Assembly: GCF_051195235.1 (NCBI RefSeq)
Contig: NZ_JBNFZM010000004.1
Coordinates: 186,001-250,000, forward strand
Reading direction: 5' to 3'
Source: Tateyamaria sp947503385
GTDB lineage: Bacteria > Pseudomonadota > Alphaproteobacteria > Rhodobacterales > Rhodobacteraceae
Length of the DNA stretch: 64,000 nucleotides
In this document: piece after piece, positions 26,301 through 34,984 of the stretch
How positions within the stretch are numbered: position 1 is the first letter of the stretch
Layout: every line of letters begins with the position of its first letter
Program-made: the position numbers and the translations under genes
Notes under the pieces: generated by a model
Database searches by the model: none
Seen by the model: only the letters and a program-made list of their open reading frames with translations
Told to the model about the DNA's origin: nothing

Positions 26301-26516
26301 TCAGCCCGGCGCCTCGCGCCCCATCGCCACCAAGCTGGCGCGCAGCGCGGCGCAATCAGGGTGCCCGGTTTCCAGCGCGAACACATAGGCTTGGGTCAAG
26401 AAAAACCCGCGCGCGTCGTCCTGCGCACCCTCTGCTGCCTGCTGGTAAAGCGCCACCAGCGCGGTCCGGTCATCCCGTGCATGTGCGTCCAGCAAGGCCG
26501 TGTTCAGCGCATTCAT
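26301..26516 (-). CDS. Small protein downstream of Rieske oxygenase (71 aa)
   Basis: It starts on a 4-bp overlap with the oxygenase stop, so translation is coupled. The chain is predicted helical (NTALLDAHARDDRTALVALYQQAAE, ARGFFLTQAYVFALETG) and resembles a pair of TPR helices. It contains a single Cys. No known family. The coupling suggests a function with the oxygenase, for example as an assembly or regulatory partner, but that is inference. Confidence 0.62.
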   Translation of the reverse strand: MNALNTALLDAHARDDRTALVALYQQAAEGAQDDARGFFLTQAYVFALETGHPDCAALRASLVAMGREAPG

Positions 26517-27667
26517 TCGGCGGCGTGTGCCTGTGCTCTGTGCTGCTGGACGCGAGCGGCGACCCAGGTGTGGAACATATGCGTTGGCCCATCCATGGCA
26601 GGGGAAAACCGTCCGCCGTCAAAGGCTGGCGCATGGCGGCCCCGCTGCATCCCCTCGACGACAAAGATGTCTTCTTCGAACACCGCCTTCCATTGTGCGG
26701 TGTTGCGCGCGCGCAGGTCGGCATCGGTGTCCGCTTGGGGGTAGAACAGATGGATGTGCTCCTGCGTGTGACCCGGACCCTTGGGCGTCAGCACAATGGC
26801 AAAGGCGTGGTCGCGATGGACCCCCAGCAGCACGTTGGGATAAGCCGCGATATATTCGGCGGCGGTGTCCCATTTCGAGGTCAGCCCGTCGAAATCCCGG
26901 AATGTCTGACCCTCTGGTCCGGCGAGTTGGCGGTACACATGCGTGCCTTGACCCGAATACCTGTCTGCGGCCTCGATATGGTAATGATCCTCAAGCCGGG
27001 AATAGCTGTTGAGACCGGGATGCACCCACGGCAGGTGATAGCTTTCGCAGTAGTTTTCCACCGCCAGCTTCCAGTTGCACGCCACATCAAGGGCAAAGCT
27101 GCTGTCGGCACCGCCGTGAAACAGCGGGCGGTCGAATTCACTCCAACGGGTCAGCAGGTCGGCGTGGTGTTCTTCGAACGGCGCGGCGTCACCGCTCAGG
27201 TTGATCCAGACAACCCCCATCCAGATGTGGCTGCGCACTTCCATAAGACCGAGACTGTCGCGCTCGATCCCTTGGGCCGTGTTCTGGCCCGGTCCACCGA
27301 CATGCGGCGTGGACACCAGCCGACCATCGGTGCTGTAGCACCAGCTGTGATAGGGGCAGCGCAGCGCCCCTTCGATCTTGCGCGGCGCATCCACAAGGAT
27401 CATGCCCCGGTGGCGGCAGATGTTGTGAAACACGCGCACCGCACCTGCCTTGTCGCGCAAAAGCAGCAGCGGCATACCAAGAAAGTCCAAGGGGCGCGCA
27501 TCGCCGGGTTCGGGCACATCCGCAACAACGCCAAGCCCGGCCCACTCTGCCGCCAACAGCGCGTCGCGTTCTTCGTCAAAAACGGACTGATCGGTGTAAT
27601 GCGCGTTTGGCAATCCGTGCGCCGACGCAATGGGACGGCGAACGGTATCTAGATCGGATTGGGTCAT
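26513..27667 (-). CDS. Rieske non-heme iron oxygenase, large subunit
   Basis: 384 aa. The N-terminal Rieske [2Fe-2S] domain carries CRHRG (near residue 84) and CPYHSW (near residue 104). The C-terminal catalytic domain shows the mononuclear iron ligands as ENYCESYHLPWVHPGL, with a late Asp ligand in the last third. Aromatic-ring hydroxylases and carnitine/quaternary-amine monooxygenases share this layout; with no small subunit nearby, the one-component-alpha quaternary-amine or demethylase type is likelier. No ferredoxin or reductase gene is adjacent, so electrons must come from elsewhere. First gene of a two-gene operon with the 71-aa protein. Confidence 0.9.
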   Translation of the reverse strand: MTQSDLDTVRRPIASAHGLPNAHYTDQSVFDEERDALLAAEWAGLGVVADVPEPGDARPLDFLGMPLLLLRDKAGAVRVFHNICRHRGMILVDAPRKIEGALRCPYHSWCYSTDGRLVSTPHVGGPGQNTAQGIERDSLGLMEVRSHIWMGVVWINLSGDAAPFEEHHADLLTRWSEFDRPLFHGGADSSFALDVACNWKLAVENYCESYHLPWVHPGLNSYSRLEDHYHIEAADRYSGQGTHVYRQLAGPEGQTFRDFDGLTSKWDTAAEYIAAYPNVLLGVHRDHAFAIVLTPKGPGHTQEHIHLFYPQADTDADLRARNTAQWKAVFEEDIFVVEGMQRGRHAPAFDGGRFSPAMDGPTHMFHTWVAARVQQHRAQAHAAE

Positions 27668-27761
27668 GTCAGCCTCGCAAAGTTGTAACGAGGCTAGGGG
27701 CCGGTTAGGGCCCCTGCATGTTCAATTTCGACCGGTCTTTCCCAATGCCGACAAAATCGGC

Positions 27762-28121
27762 CTAGCCTTGACGCTGAACTTTTGGGGTCGACTGCGCGGC
27801 ACGGCGCACCGGGGCATCCAGCCGAAACGGGATCACCTCTGCGGTTTGGTGCAGATGCGCGGCAGGCACCGCGGACTGCGTCGTGCGCAACTCCTCCACC
27901 AGAGGGGCCGCACGGGCTTCGGACAGGATTTTCACGTTTTCGACCTGACGGGTGCTGCGCTTGGTGCGCAGGTCAAATTCGACAACGTCGCCGACGTCGA
28001 CAAAGGCGTCGGGCAGCTCAATCGCATCGGGCCGGGACAAGAACGCGAGATCGCCGTGGTCTTCACACCAGATCACGGCTTTTTTCTCGGTAGGATCACT
28101 CCAAAGGATTACACCAATCAT
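27762..28121 (-). CDS. Small conserved-looking protein of unknown function (119 aa)
   Basis: The start at 28121 is chosen because AAGG lies upstream and the predicted fold begins here (MIGVILWSDPTEKKAVIWCEDHGDL); ATG codons at 28169, 28178 and 28205 lack ribosome sites. Residues about 1-60 look like a small beta-barrel (alternating hydrophobic strands ending VDVGDVVEFDL), loosely like an OB fold or cold-shock domain, but the RNP motifs are missing. The tail is basic and probably flexible. Divergent from the XRE regulator. A hairpin lies in its 5' leader at 28131-28159. Confidence 0.6.
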   Translation of the reverse strand: MIGVILWSDPTEKKAVIWCEDHGDLAFLSRPDAIELPDAFVDVGDVVEFDLRTKRSTRQVENVKILSEARAAPLVEELRTTQSAVPAAHLHQTAEVIPFRLDAPVRRAAQSTPKVQRQG

Positions 28122-28130
28122 TCTTCTACC

Positions 28131-28159
28131 TTGAGTTGGGGTGCCCCTATGAAACTCAA
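28131..28159 (-). promoter_or_regulatory. Leader hairpin upstream of the 119-aa gene
   Basis: TTGAGTT (28131-28137) pairs with AACTCAA (28153-28159), with an inner GGGG/CCCC pair (28138-28141 with 28144-28147). It starts 10 bp upstream of the chosen start codon, just before the ribosome site. Confidence 0.4.
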
Positions 28160-28344
28160 TTTGTGGCATTGAATACATGGTAAAGTGGGCAACGTACGCT
28201 TGCATTTTGTGTCCGTGCGCTTATCGTGCGGTTGCATTTTCACGTCAGGTCTGATGCTATATGGCGTCACTCAGGGGTGAGACAGTGTCCAAATGTGGGT
28301 TCCGCGCGGTGTTCGTGCAAACAAGTTGACGAAAAGAGACCCCT

Positions 28345-29142
28345 ATGTCGGATATGCGCCGATCACCGGCAGAATTGCGCAGCATGTTTGGAGCGAACCT
28401 GCGCCAGTTGGCGCGTGCGTACCCGTCAATTTCCGAATTGTCGCGTCAGCTGGGCATCAACAGGACCCAGTTCAACCGCTATTTGTCGGGCGAAAGTTTC
28501 CCGCGCCCCGACGTTCTGGCGCGAATCTGCGACTTTTTCGAAGTGGACGCGCGCGTATTGCTGGAACCCGTCGCCAGCATCGTGGACGGTGAAGACCCGC
28601 TGAACAGCGCATTCCTGCGCCCTTTCCTAGGCCAAGACGTCAGCTTTGTGCCCGAAGACATGTTTCCGTCAGGCTTTTATCGCTTTACCCGCCGCAGCTT
28701 TCTGGACCAGTCCCGCTATGTGATCGGTCTGGTCTGGGTGTTCCGCGAAAAGACGACGACGTTTGTGCGCGGCTACGAGGCGCGCGCCGCGATGGAGGCG
28801 CAGGGCCTGCCGATCAACCGGGCCGCGCGTGAGTTTCGTGGCATCCTGTTCCGGCAGGAGGATGGCGTGGCCTCCATGATCTCGCGTCAAAACGCGCGCA
28901 CGGCGTCGTTCAATTTTTTGACGCGGGTGTCGTCATTCGAACAGAATTACTGGGTGGGGTACGTGGCCCGCACCGTCCGGGAAAGCCCGGATGGCGAACG
29001 GGTGGTGCGTATGGTCTATGAACACCTCGGCACGTCCCACGCCAGCGCCAAAGCGGCGGGCAAAGCGGGCGGGTACTGCGGCGTTGACGCCTTGCTGCCG
29101 TTTCACAAACGACTGTTGCAGCCCGACACGCCGTTCCGCTAG
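28345..29142 (+). CDS. XRE-family transcriptional regulator
   Basis: 265 aa. Residues about 5-70 are a Cro/CI-type helix-turn-helix (RSMFGANLRQLARAYPSISELSRQLGINRTQFNRYLSG, then FPRPDVLARICDFFEVD). The remaining 190 residues are a ligand or oligomerisation domain without a known motif (GFYRFTRRSFLDQSRYVIGLVWVF). It may sense a metabolite. It converges with ilvN: 9 bp separate the two stop codons. Divergent from the 119-aa gene with a 223-bp promoter region, which it may autoregulate. Confidence 0.85.
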   Translation: MSDMRRSPAELRSMFGANLRQLARAYPSISELSRQLGINRTQFNRYLSGESFPRPDVLARICDFFEVDARVLLEPVASIVDGEDPLNSAFLRPFLGQDVSFVPEDMFPSGFYRFTRRSFLDQSRYVIGLVWVFREKTTTFVRGYEARAAMEAQGLPINRAAREFRGILFRQEDGVASMISRQNARTASFNFLTRVSSFEQNYWVGYVARTVRESPDGERVVRMVYEHLGTSHASAKAAGKAGGYCGVDALLPFHKRLLQPDTPFR

Positions 29143-29151
29143 GCGTCGGGG

Positions 29152-29712
29152 TCAGTCGCCGCGAGGCAGGGCGGCGACGCCTGTTCGCGCCACTTCGACC
29201 AGACCCAATGGGCGCATGAGATCGGCAAAGGCGTCGATCTTTTCCGGTGCGCCTGTGATTTCGAAGATGAAACTTTCCAGAGTGCTGTCCACCACATTGG
29301 CCCGGAAGATATCCGCCAGCCGCAGCGCCTCGACACGCTTTTCGCCCTGTCCGGCCACCTTGAACATTGCCAGTTCCCGCTCGACGCTGGCACCTTCGAC
29401 GGTGAGGTCGTGTACCTCGTGGACGGGTACGATCCGGCCCAGCTGTGTCTTGATCTGTTCGATGACCTGCGGCGTGCCGGTGGTGACGATGGTAATGCGG
29501 CTGAGGTGTCCCTGATGGTCCACCTCGGCCACGGTCAGGCTTTCGATGTTGTAGCCCCGACCTGAAAACAGGCCAATGACCCGCGCCAGCACGCCGGGTT
29601 CGTTTTCGACAAGGACCGCCAGCGTGTGCTTTTCCACCACGTCGCTGAACGTGGGCCGCAGGTTATAGGCGGAATGGCTGGTGGAGCCTTTTTTGATTTT
29701 TAGAGCGGACAT
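29152..29712 (-). CDS. ilvN: Acetolactate synthase, small (regulatory) subunit
   Basis: 186 aa from the ATG at 29712; the frame upstream of this is in the ilvB-ilvN spacer. The N-terminal ACT domain is visible (HTLAVLVENEPGVLARVIGLFSGRGYNIESL), which binds valine for feedback inhibition, followed by the C-terminal domain that activates the large subunit (AMFKVAGQGEKRVEALRLADIFRANVVDS). It is the second gene of the ilvBN operon. The ribosome site is weak (AAGAAAG), and two hairpins fill the spacer upstream, which may set the ilvN/ilvB ratio. Confidence 0.96.
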   Translation of the reverse strand: MSALKIKKGSTSHSAYNLRPTFSDVVEKHTLAVLVENEPGVLARVIGLFSGRGYNIESLTVAEVDHQGHLSRITIVTTGTPQVIEQIKTQLGRIVPVHEVHDLTVEGASVERELAMFKVAGQGEKRVEALRLADIFRANVVDSTLESFIFEITGAPEKIDAFADLMRPLGLVEVARTGVAALPRGD

Positions 29713-29745
29713 TTTTTTCGGCTTTCTTATTTTGGGCAGAGGTGG

Positions 29746-29788
29746 CGGAAACCGACACGGTTTCCGGTCCATTTTCCGTGTCGGAAAA
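29746..29788 (-). other. Two intercistronic hairpins with complementary loops (ilvB-ilvN)
   Basis: Hairpin B: CGGAAACC at 29746-29753 with GGTTTCCG at 29759-29766, loop GACAC. Hairpin A: TTTTCC at 29772-29777 with GGAAAA at 29783-29788, loop GTGTC. The two five-base loops are complementary, and CCGACACGG/CCGTGTCGG also allow one long alternative stem. It lies between the ilvB stop and ilvN start. Confidence 0.6.
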
Positions 29789-29794
29789 CGGCGG

Positions 29795-31546
<1,752 letters not shown>

Positions 31547-31586
31547 ATCCGCGTGCTCCGATTGCGGTTTCGTTTTTCTTTTGCGC

Positions 31587-31614
31587 AAAAAAAAGGCCCC
31601 CGGGTTTCGGGGGC
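31587..31614 (-). terminator. Attenuator terminator of ilvB
   Basis: On the minus strand GCCCCCG (31614-31608) pairs with CGGGGGC (31602-31596), loop of five, followed by C and a run of eight T. It ends 40 bp before the ilvB start. Conditional, see the leader peptide and antiterminator entries. Confidence 0.88.
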
Positions 31615-31655
31615 GCATGGGTGTCGGTTTGGATTTCCGTTACCGGCCCATGCGC
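31613..31655 (-). promoter_or_regulatory. Antiterminator stem of the ilvB leader
   Basis: GCGCATGGG (31655-31647) is a perfect complement of CCCATGCGC (31621-31613). The 5' arm lies inside the last codons of the leader peptide; the 3' arm shares its final two bases with the terminator stem, so both structures compete. A ribosome at the leader stop codon would cover the 5' arm. Confidence 0.72.
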
Positions 31656-31687
31656 TTTCGTACCAGGATGTCTACCAGAACGGTCAT
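31640..31687 (-). CDS. ilvB leader peptide (15 aa)
   Basis: Reading MTVLVDILVRKRMGR then TAA. Six of residues 3-9 are Val, Leu or Ile. AGAGG lies ten bases upstream of the ATG. The peptide is the sensor of a classic attenuator: starvation for branched-chain amino acids stalls the ribosome on the Val/Leu/Ile codons, leaving the antiterminator arm at 31647-31655 free; when charged tRNA is plentiful the ribosome reaches the stop codon, covers that arm, and the terminator forms. Too short for the usual gene finders. Confidence 0.82.
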   Translation of the reverse strand: MTVLVDILVRKRMGR

Positions 31688-31719
31688 GGACCGAAGACCT
31701 CTTTGCTTGCGTGACGCGG

Positions 31720-31748
31720 ACGTTATGCATGTCTGCGACCAGCGTCAA
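31720..31748 (-). promoter_or_regulatory. Promoter of ilvBN
   Basis: TTGACG (31748-31743) and TAACGT (31725-31720) with a 17-bp spacer, placing the transcript start about 25 bp upstream of the leader peptide ATG. Confidence 0.7.
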
Positions 31749-31756
31749 CAGGCAAA

Positions 31757-31778
31757 CCCACGACAAATGTGTCGTGGG
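31757..31778. other. 9-bp perfect palindrome upstream of the ilvB promoter
   Basis: CCCACGACA (31757-31765) and TGTCGTGGG (31770-31778), loop AATG, nine bases upstream of the -35 box. It could be an operator or the end hairpin of the broken transducer gene, but no T-run follows. Confidence 0.45.
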
Positions 31779-31850
31779 GCTGGAAAAAATCGGAATATTG
31801 TTGCTGAGACAGCGTCAGGTGCGACAGATCAGCAATTTTGAGGGCGGGAT

Positions 31851-32645
31851 TTAGCCTGCACCCTTGGTCATACCGTTGATATTGTCACGTGCCGAGGCGG
31901 CCAGATGCTGGATTTCCTCGGCGAGGGATTTGAATTCGACGGCAATCACGCCCAGACCGCGCCCCGCGTCGCCCACGCGCGCAGCCTCTACCGAGGCGTT
32001 CAGGGATACAAGGCGCACGTGTTTGCCGATCCGTTCCAGACGCCCCAAGATGTCGTCGATGGCCGCACCATTTTCGCGGGCTTGCTGCATGTCCTGATCG
32101 CGCTGCTGATCCAATTGGGACCAAAGCCCATCGCAAATCTCGGTCACCGCCTGATAGAACTGGCCACGGCCAAACACGAAATGCGCCTTTAGCGCGGTGT
32201 CGAGTTCGGCGTCACTGCACGACAGCGCGTCGCGCAGGGCTTTGGTCAGTTCAAGCATCCTGTGCAGGACGTCCAACTGCTTTGGCCAGAGTTTGACGGA
32301 TTGCGTGATTCACGCGCAGATCTCCGGCGGCAATGCGCCGGTGGGGTCGCGCCCCTCAAGCAGGCTGTAGGCGCGCAGAATGTCCACATGCTGTTCTTCG
32401 AACTTGGCGCGCCACATTGCGCGCGTCTCCTCATCTTCCGGTGTGATCGGATGCGGGCGCAGCAGATAGGTGCCAAAGAGCGCACAGCGCACCATCCGGG
32501 CACGCAGGGTCGCGATCAGATCGATCGCCGCACGCCGATGCGCGAAATGGGACATTTCGGCGCTTTGATGCGCCTGCGGTTCGGGGGCGGTGTGCAACGC
32601 TGCGGGTGTCATGCAGTCAGTTAGCAGGACATTGGTAAATCTCAC
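31851..32645 (-). pseudogene. Cytosolic chemoreceptor-like transducer interrupted by an in-frame TGA
   Basis: One reading frame of 265 codons with a single TGA at 32310-32312. Before the stop: helical segments (RRAAIDLIATLRARMVRCALFGTYLL). After it: IGKHVRLVSLNASVEAARVGDAGRGLGVIAVEFKSLAEEI, the conserved hairpin-tip region of methyl-accepting chemotaxis proteins. There is no membrane helix, so it would be a soluble receptor or CheA/CheW-binding transducer. Without the stop it would be a normal protein; a CGA to TGA transition explains it. Alternatives are a real readthrough site, a sequencing error, or two separate proteins with the second starting at TTG 32276. Start uncertain (GTG 32645 or ATG 32612). 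Downstream of a two-component pair on the same strand. Confidence 0.68.
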
Positions 32646-32660
32646 GTTACCGCGAAATGG

Positions 32661-33302
32661 CTACAGCGCATTCCCCGTGCCCTGTAGCACCCCATGTTCC
32701 AGCGCATAACGCGTCAGACCGGCTGTGGAGGAAATGCCCAGCTTGCGCCTGATGTTCTTGCGGTGTGTCTCGACCGTGCGCACGGAAATGTCGAGCGCAC
32801 CGGCCACGTCCTTGTTCGACATCCCTTGGGCCAGTTGCAGCAAGATCGTCTGTTCGCGCCCCGTCAGCGCATCGCCTGCGCCGTTGGATTTGGGCGCAAT
32901 TGCCCCTTCGGCCCCGGTACAGAGATAGCGACCGCCCTGCATCACCGTGTCGATGGCAATCTTGATCTCATCTGTCGGCACGTCCTTCAGGACGTAACCC
33001 ATCGCGCCGTGGCTGAGGGCAGAGGTGATGTATTCCGGACTGTCATGCATCGACAGGATCAGCACCCGCGTGCCGGGGCGCTTTTCCAGCACCAGTTCCG
33101 TGGCTGTGAGCCCGCCCATCTCGGGCATGTTCAAATCCATCAGGATCACGTCCGGGTTTAGCGTGTCGAGCGCATCCAAGGCCGCGCGCCCGTTGCCCAA
33201 GGTGGCGATCACGGTGATGTCGTCATGCTCTTCGAGCACGGATTGAATGCCTTGGGCGACCATGGGGTGGTCGTCGACGATCATAATGCGGATCGGGGTC
33301 AT
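32661..33302 (-). CDS. NarL/FixJ-type response regulator
   Basis: 213 aa. Receiver domain with acidic pair DD near residue 10, phospho-acceptor D56 (VILMDLNMPEMGG) and the conserved Lys in YVLKD. The LuxR-type HTH is at about residues 145-205 (ALTGREQTILLQLAQGMSNKDVAGALDISVRTVETHRKNIRRKLG). Its start overlaps the stop of the sensor kinase gene by 4 bp, so it is the cognate partner. It binds DNA as a dimer when phosphorylated; a 22-bp dyad in the divergent TRAP promoter region is a candidate site. Confidence 0.93.
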   Translation of the reverse strand: MTPIRIMIVDDHPMVAQGIQSVLEEHDDITVIATLGNGRAALDALDTLNPDVILMDLNMPEMGGLTATELVLEKRPGTRVLILSMHDSPEYITSALSHGAMGYVLKDVPTDEIKIAIDTVMQGGRYLCTGAEGAIAPKSNGAGDALTGREQTILLQLAQGMSNKDVAGALDISVRTVETHRKNIRRKLGISSTAGLTRYALEHGVLQGTGNAL

Positions 33303-34729
33303 GCGCGGGCGCGGTCCTTTGTTGCGGCGGTCTCTTCGGGGGGCAGGAGGTGGGTCAGCGGTACGGTGACCTCGACCACGGTGCCGGTGCTTTTGCCAGC
33401 GGAGGCGAGGATACGGAACTGACCGTCCAGTTGTTCCACCCGTTCCTGCATGTTGCGCAGGCCCAGACCGCTTGCCCCTTGGCGTACCCGTGCGGGTAGG
33501 CCCACACCGTTGTCACTGATCCGCAGGGTGGCACCGCGCCGGTGGCCGCGCAGATCGACCGACACGCGGGTGGCGCTGGCGTGCCGTTCGATATTGGTCA
33601 GCGCCTCCTGCGCAATGCGGTAGAGCGCGATCTTGGCGTCCTGATCCAAACGATTGTGGAACACGACCGTGTTGAAATCCACCTCAATTTCCGTGCGCAC
33701 GGCAAAATCCTCCACCAGCGCCTTGAGCGCAGGGCCAAGCCCGAGATCGTCGAGAACGCCGGGCCGCAGGTCGCGGCTGATCCGGCGGACCTCGGCAATG
33801 GCGGTTCCCAGATCGTCGATGCCACGTTCAAGCGGTTCATTGGCGGTGTTGGGGCTGCGCAGCAGACGGCGACGGGCACTGTCCAGCGCATAGCGGACGC
33901 CGACCAGCATCTGGCTGATCCCGTCATGCAATTCGCGCGCCACGCGGCCACGTTCTTCTTCTTGGGCGTCAAACACGCGCTGCGTGAGTTTTTTCAGTTT
34001 GGCGTCGGCCAGCCGACGTTCGCGGATGTTCAATGCCATGCCCGAGCCAAACACCAGCAGCAGCGCCGCCAGCGTGATGCCCAGAATATAGTAGAAGGTC
34101 CGTTCGACCCGCGCCTCCACATCGGCCCGCGCCGCGGCAACAGAATTCAGGACGTCGTCGATAAACACGCCCGTACCCACCGCCCAACGCCACGACGGAA
34201 AGGAGGTGACATAGGTGATCATCTCGGCCTCTTGCCCGTTTGACGGTTTGGGCCACAGATGTGTGAGATACCCGTCGCCCTGCCGCGCGATCTCGATCAG
34301 GTCCGCGACGACGGGGGTTCCGGTGCTGTCGGTCAGGTCCAGATGATTGCGGTTGATCATGTCGGTTTGGCGCGGGCTGACCAGATTGGTGCCGTCATAG
34401 TCGTAGACAAAGAAAAACCCTTCGTCCCCGTAGATCATCGCGGACAGGATTTGCGCCACCTGATCCTTGGCCTCCTGATCGTCGGGGGCTGCGGAGCCGT
34501 AGATAAAGTAGAACCCGTTGCGCGCTTGGGTCACGTAATTCCGCAATTCGCGCTTTTTCGCTTCGATCAACTGCGCCTCAAGCGTCTGGATCTCGCGTTC
34601 GGCCAGCGCGCGGGACTGGTTGGCCACCAGCACGGCAATCGCCGCCACCGCGAGGATCAGCGGAACGGCTGCCACCAATGACAGCTTTTGCGCATAAGAC
34701 AGGCGCAGGACGGGCAGGGCACGCAGCAT
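33299..34729 (-). CDS. Sensor histidine kinase with cache domain (NarX/DegS family)
   Basis: 476 aa from the ATG at 34729; a TTG 12 codons earlier is possible. Membrane helices at about residues 15-37 and 212-232 enclose a periplasmic cache domain (NGFYFIYGS, DEGFFFVYDYDGTNLVSPRQTDM), which usually binds small carboxylates. The HisKA_3 dimerisation box carries the phospho-His (RELHDGISQMLVGVRYALDS), and the ATPase N/G boxes are visible as IAQEALTNIERHA and ISDNGVGLP. The gene is divergent from a TRAP transporter, so the pair probably senses and induces uptake of the same carboxylate. Confidence 0.92.
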   Translation of the reverse strand: MLRALPVLRLSYAQKLSLVAAVPLILAVAAIAVLVANQSRALAEREIQTLEAQLIEAKKRELRNYVTQARNGFYFIYGSAAPDDQEAKDQVAQILSAMIYGDEGFFFVYDYDGTNLVSPRQTDMINRNHLDLTDSTGTPVVADLIEIARQGDGYLTHLWPKPSNGQEAEMITYVTSFPSWRWAVGTGVFIDDVLNSVAAARADVEARVERTFYYILGITLAALLLVFGSGMALNIRERRLADAKLKKLTQRVFDAQEEERGRVARELHDGISQMLVGVRYALDSARRRLLRSPNTANEPLERGIDDLGTAIAEVRRISRDLRPGVLDDLGLGPALKALVEDFAVRTEIEVDFNTVVFHNRLDQDAKIALYRIAQEALTNIERHASATRVSVDLRGHRRGATLRISDNGVGLPARVRQGASGLGLRNMQERVEQLDGQFRILASAGKSTGTVVEVTVPLTHLLPPEETAATKDRARA

Positions 34730-34896
34730 AAGATGATTCGATACGACGATTACGCGCCGAATCAAAGTGCGGTTGGTTCAAGTTGTAGCGCTAACAGCGC
34801 GACACACCTGCGAATCCCTGTCTGTTTTCACGGAACAAACGCGCAAAAACCGTCGAACTGGAAGCGGGACTACGCAGTACTAGGTATTTCCTTTGC

Positions 34897-34918
34897 GCAC
34901 CTCATACGTATGGTGTGC
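34897..34918. promoter_or_regulatory. 22-bp interrupted dyad upstream of TRAP genes
   Basis: GCAC-CT-CATACGTATG-GT-GTGC: a perfect 10-bp palindrome (34903-34912) flanked by complementary GCAC and GTGC. It lies 67 bp upstream of the binding-protein start, in the region shared with the divergent kinase gene. Confidence 0.55.
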
Positions 34919-34984
34919 CACACTCGAAACGATCCGCCCGTCCATTCGACAGGGCAGGGCATCATATCTGGGAGGATTACTTTC

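Noticed and set aside
32310..32312. TGA as a selenocysteine codon
   Set aside because: The flanking protein is a coiled-coil transducer with no redox site, and I see no selenocysteine-insertion hairpin right after the codon; CGA to TGA mutation is simpler.
32246..32503. 85-codon minus-strand frame overlapping the broken transducer gene
   Set aside because: Cys/Arg-rich out-of-frame shadow; the transducer frame has the family features.
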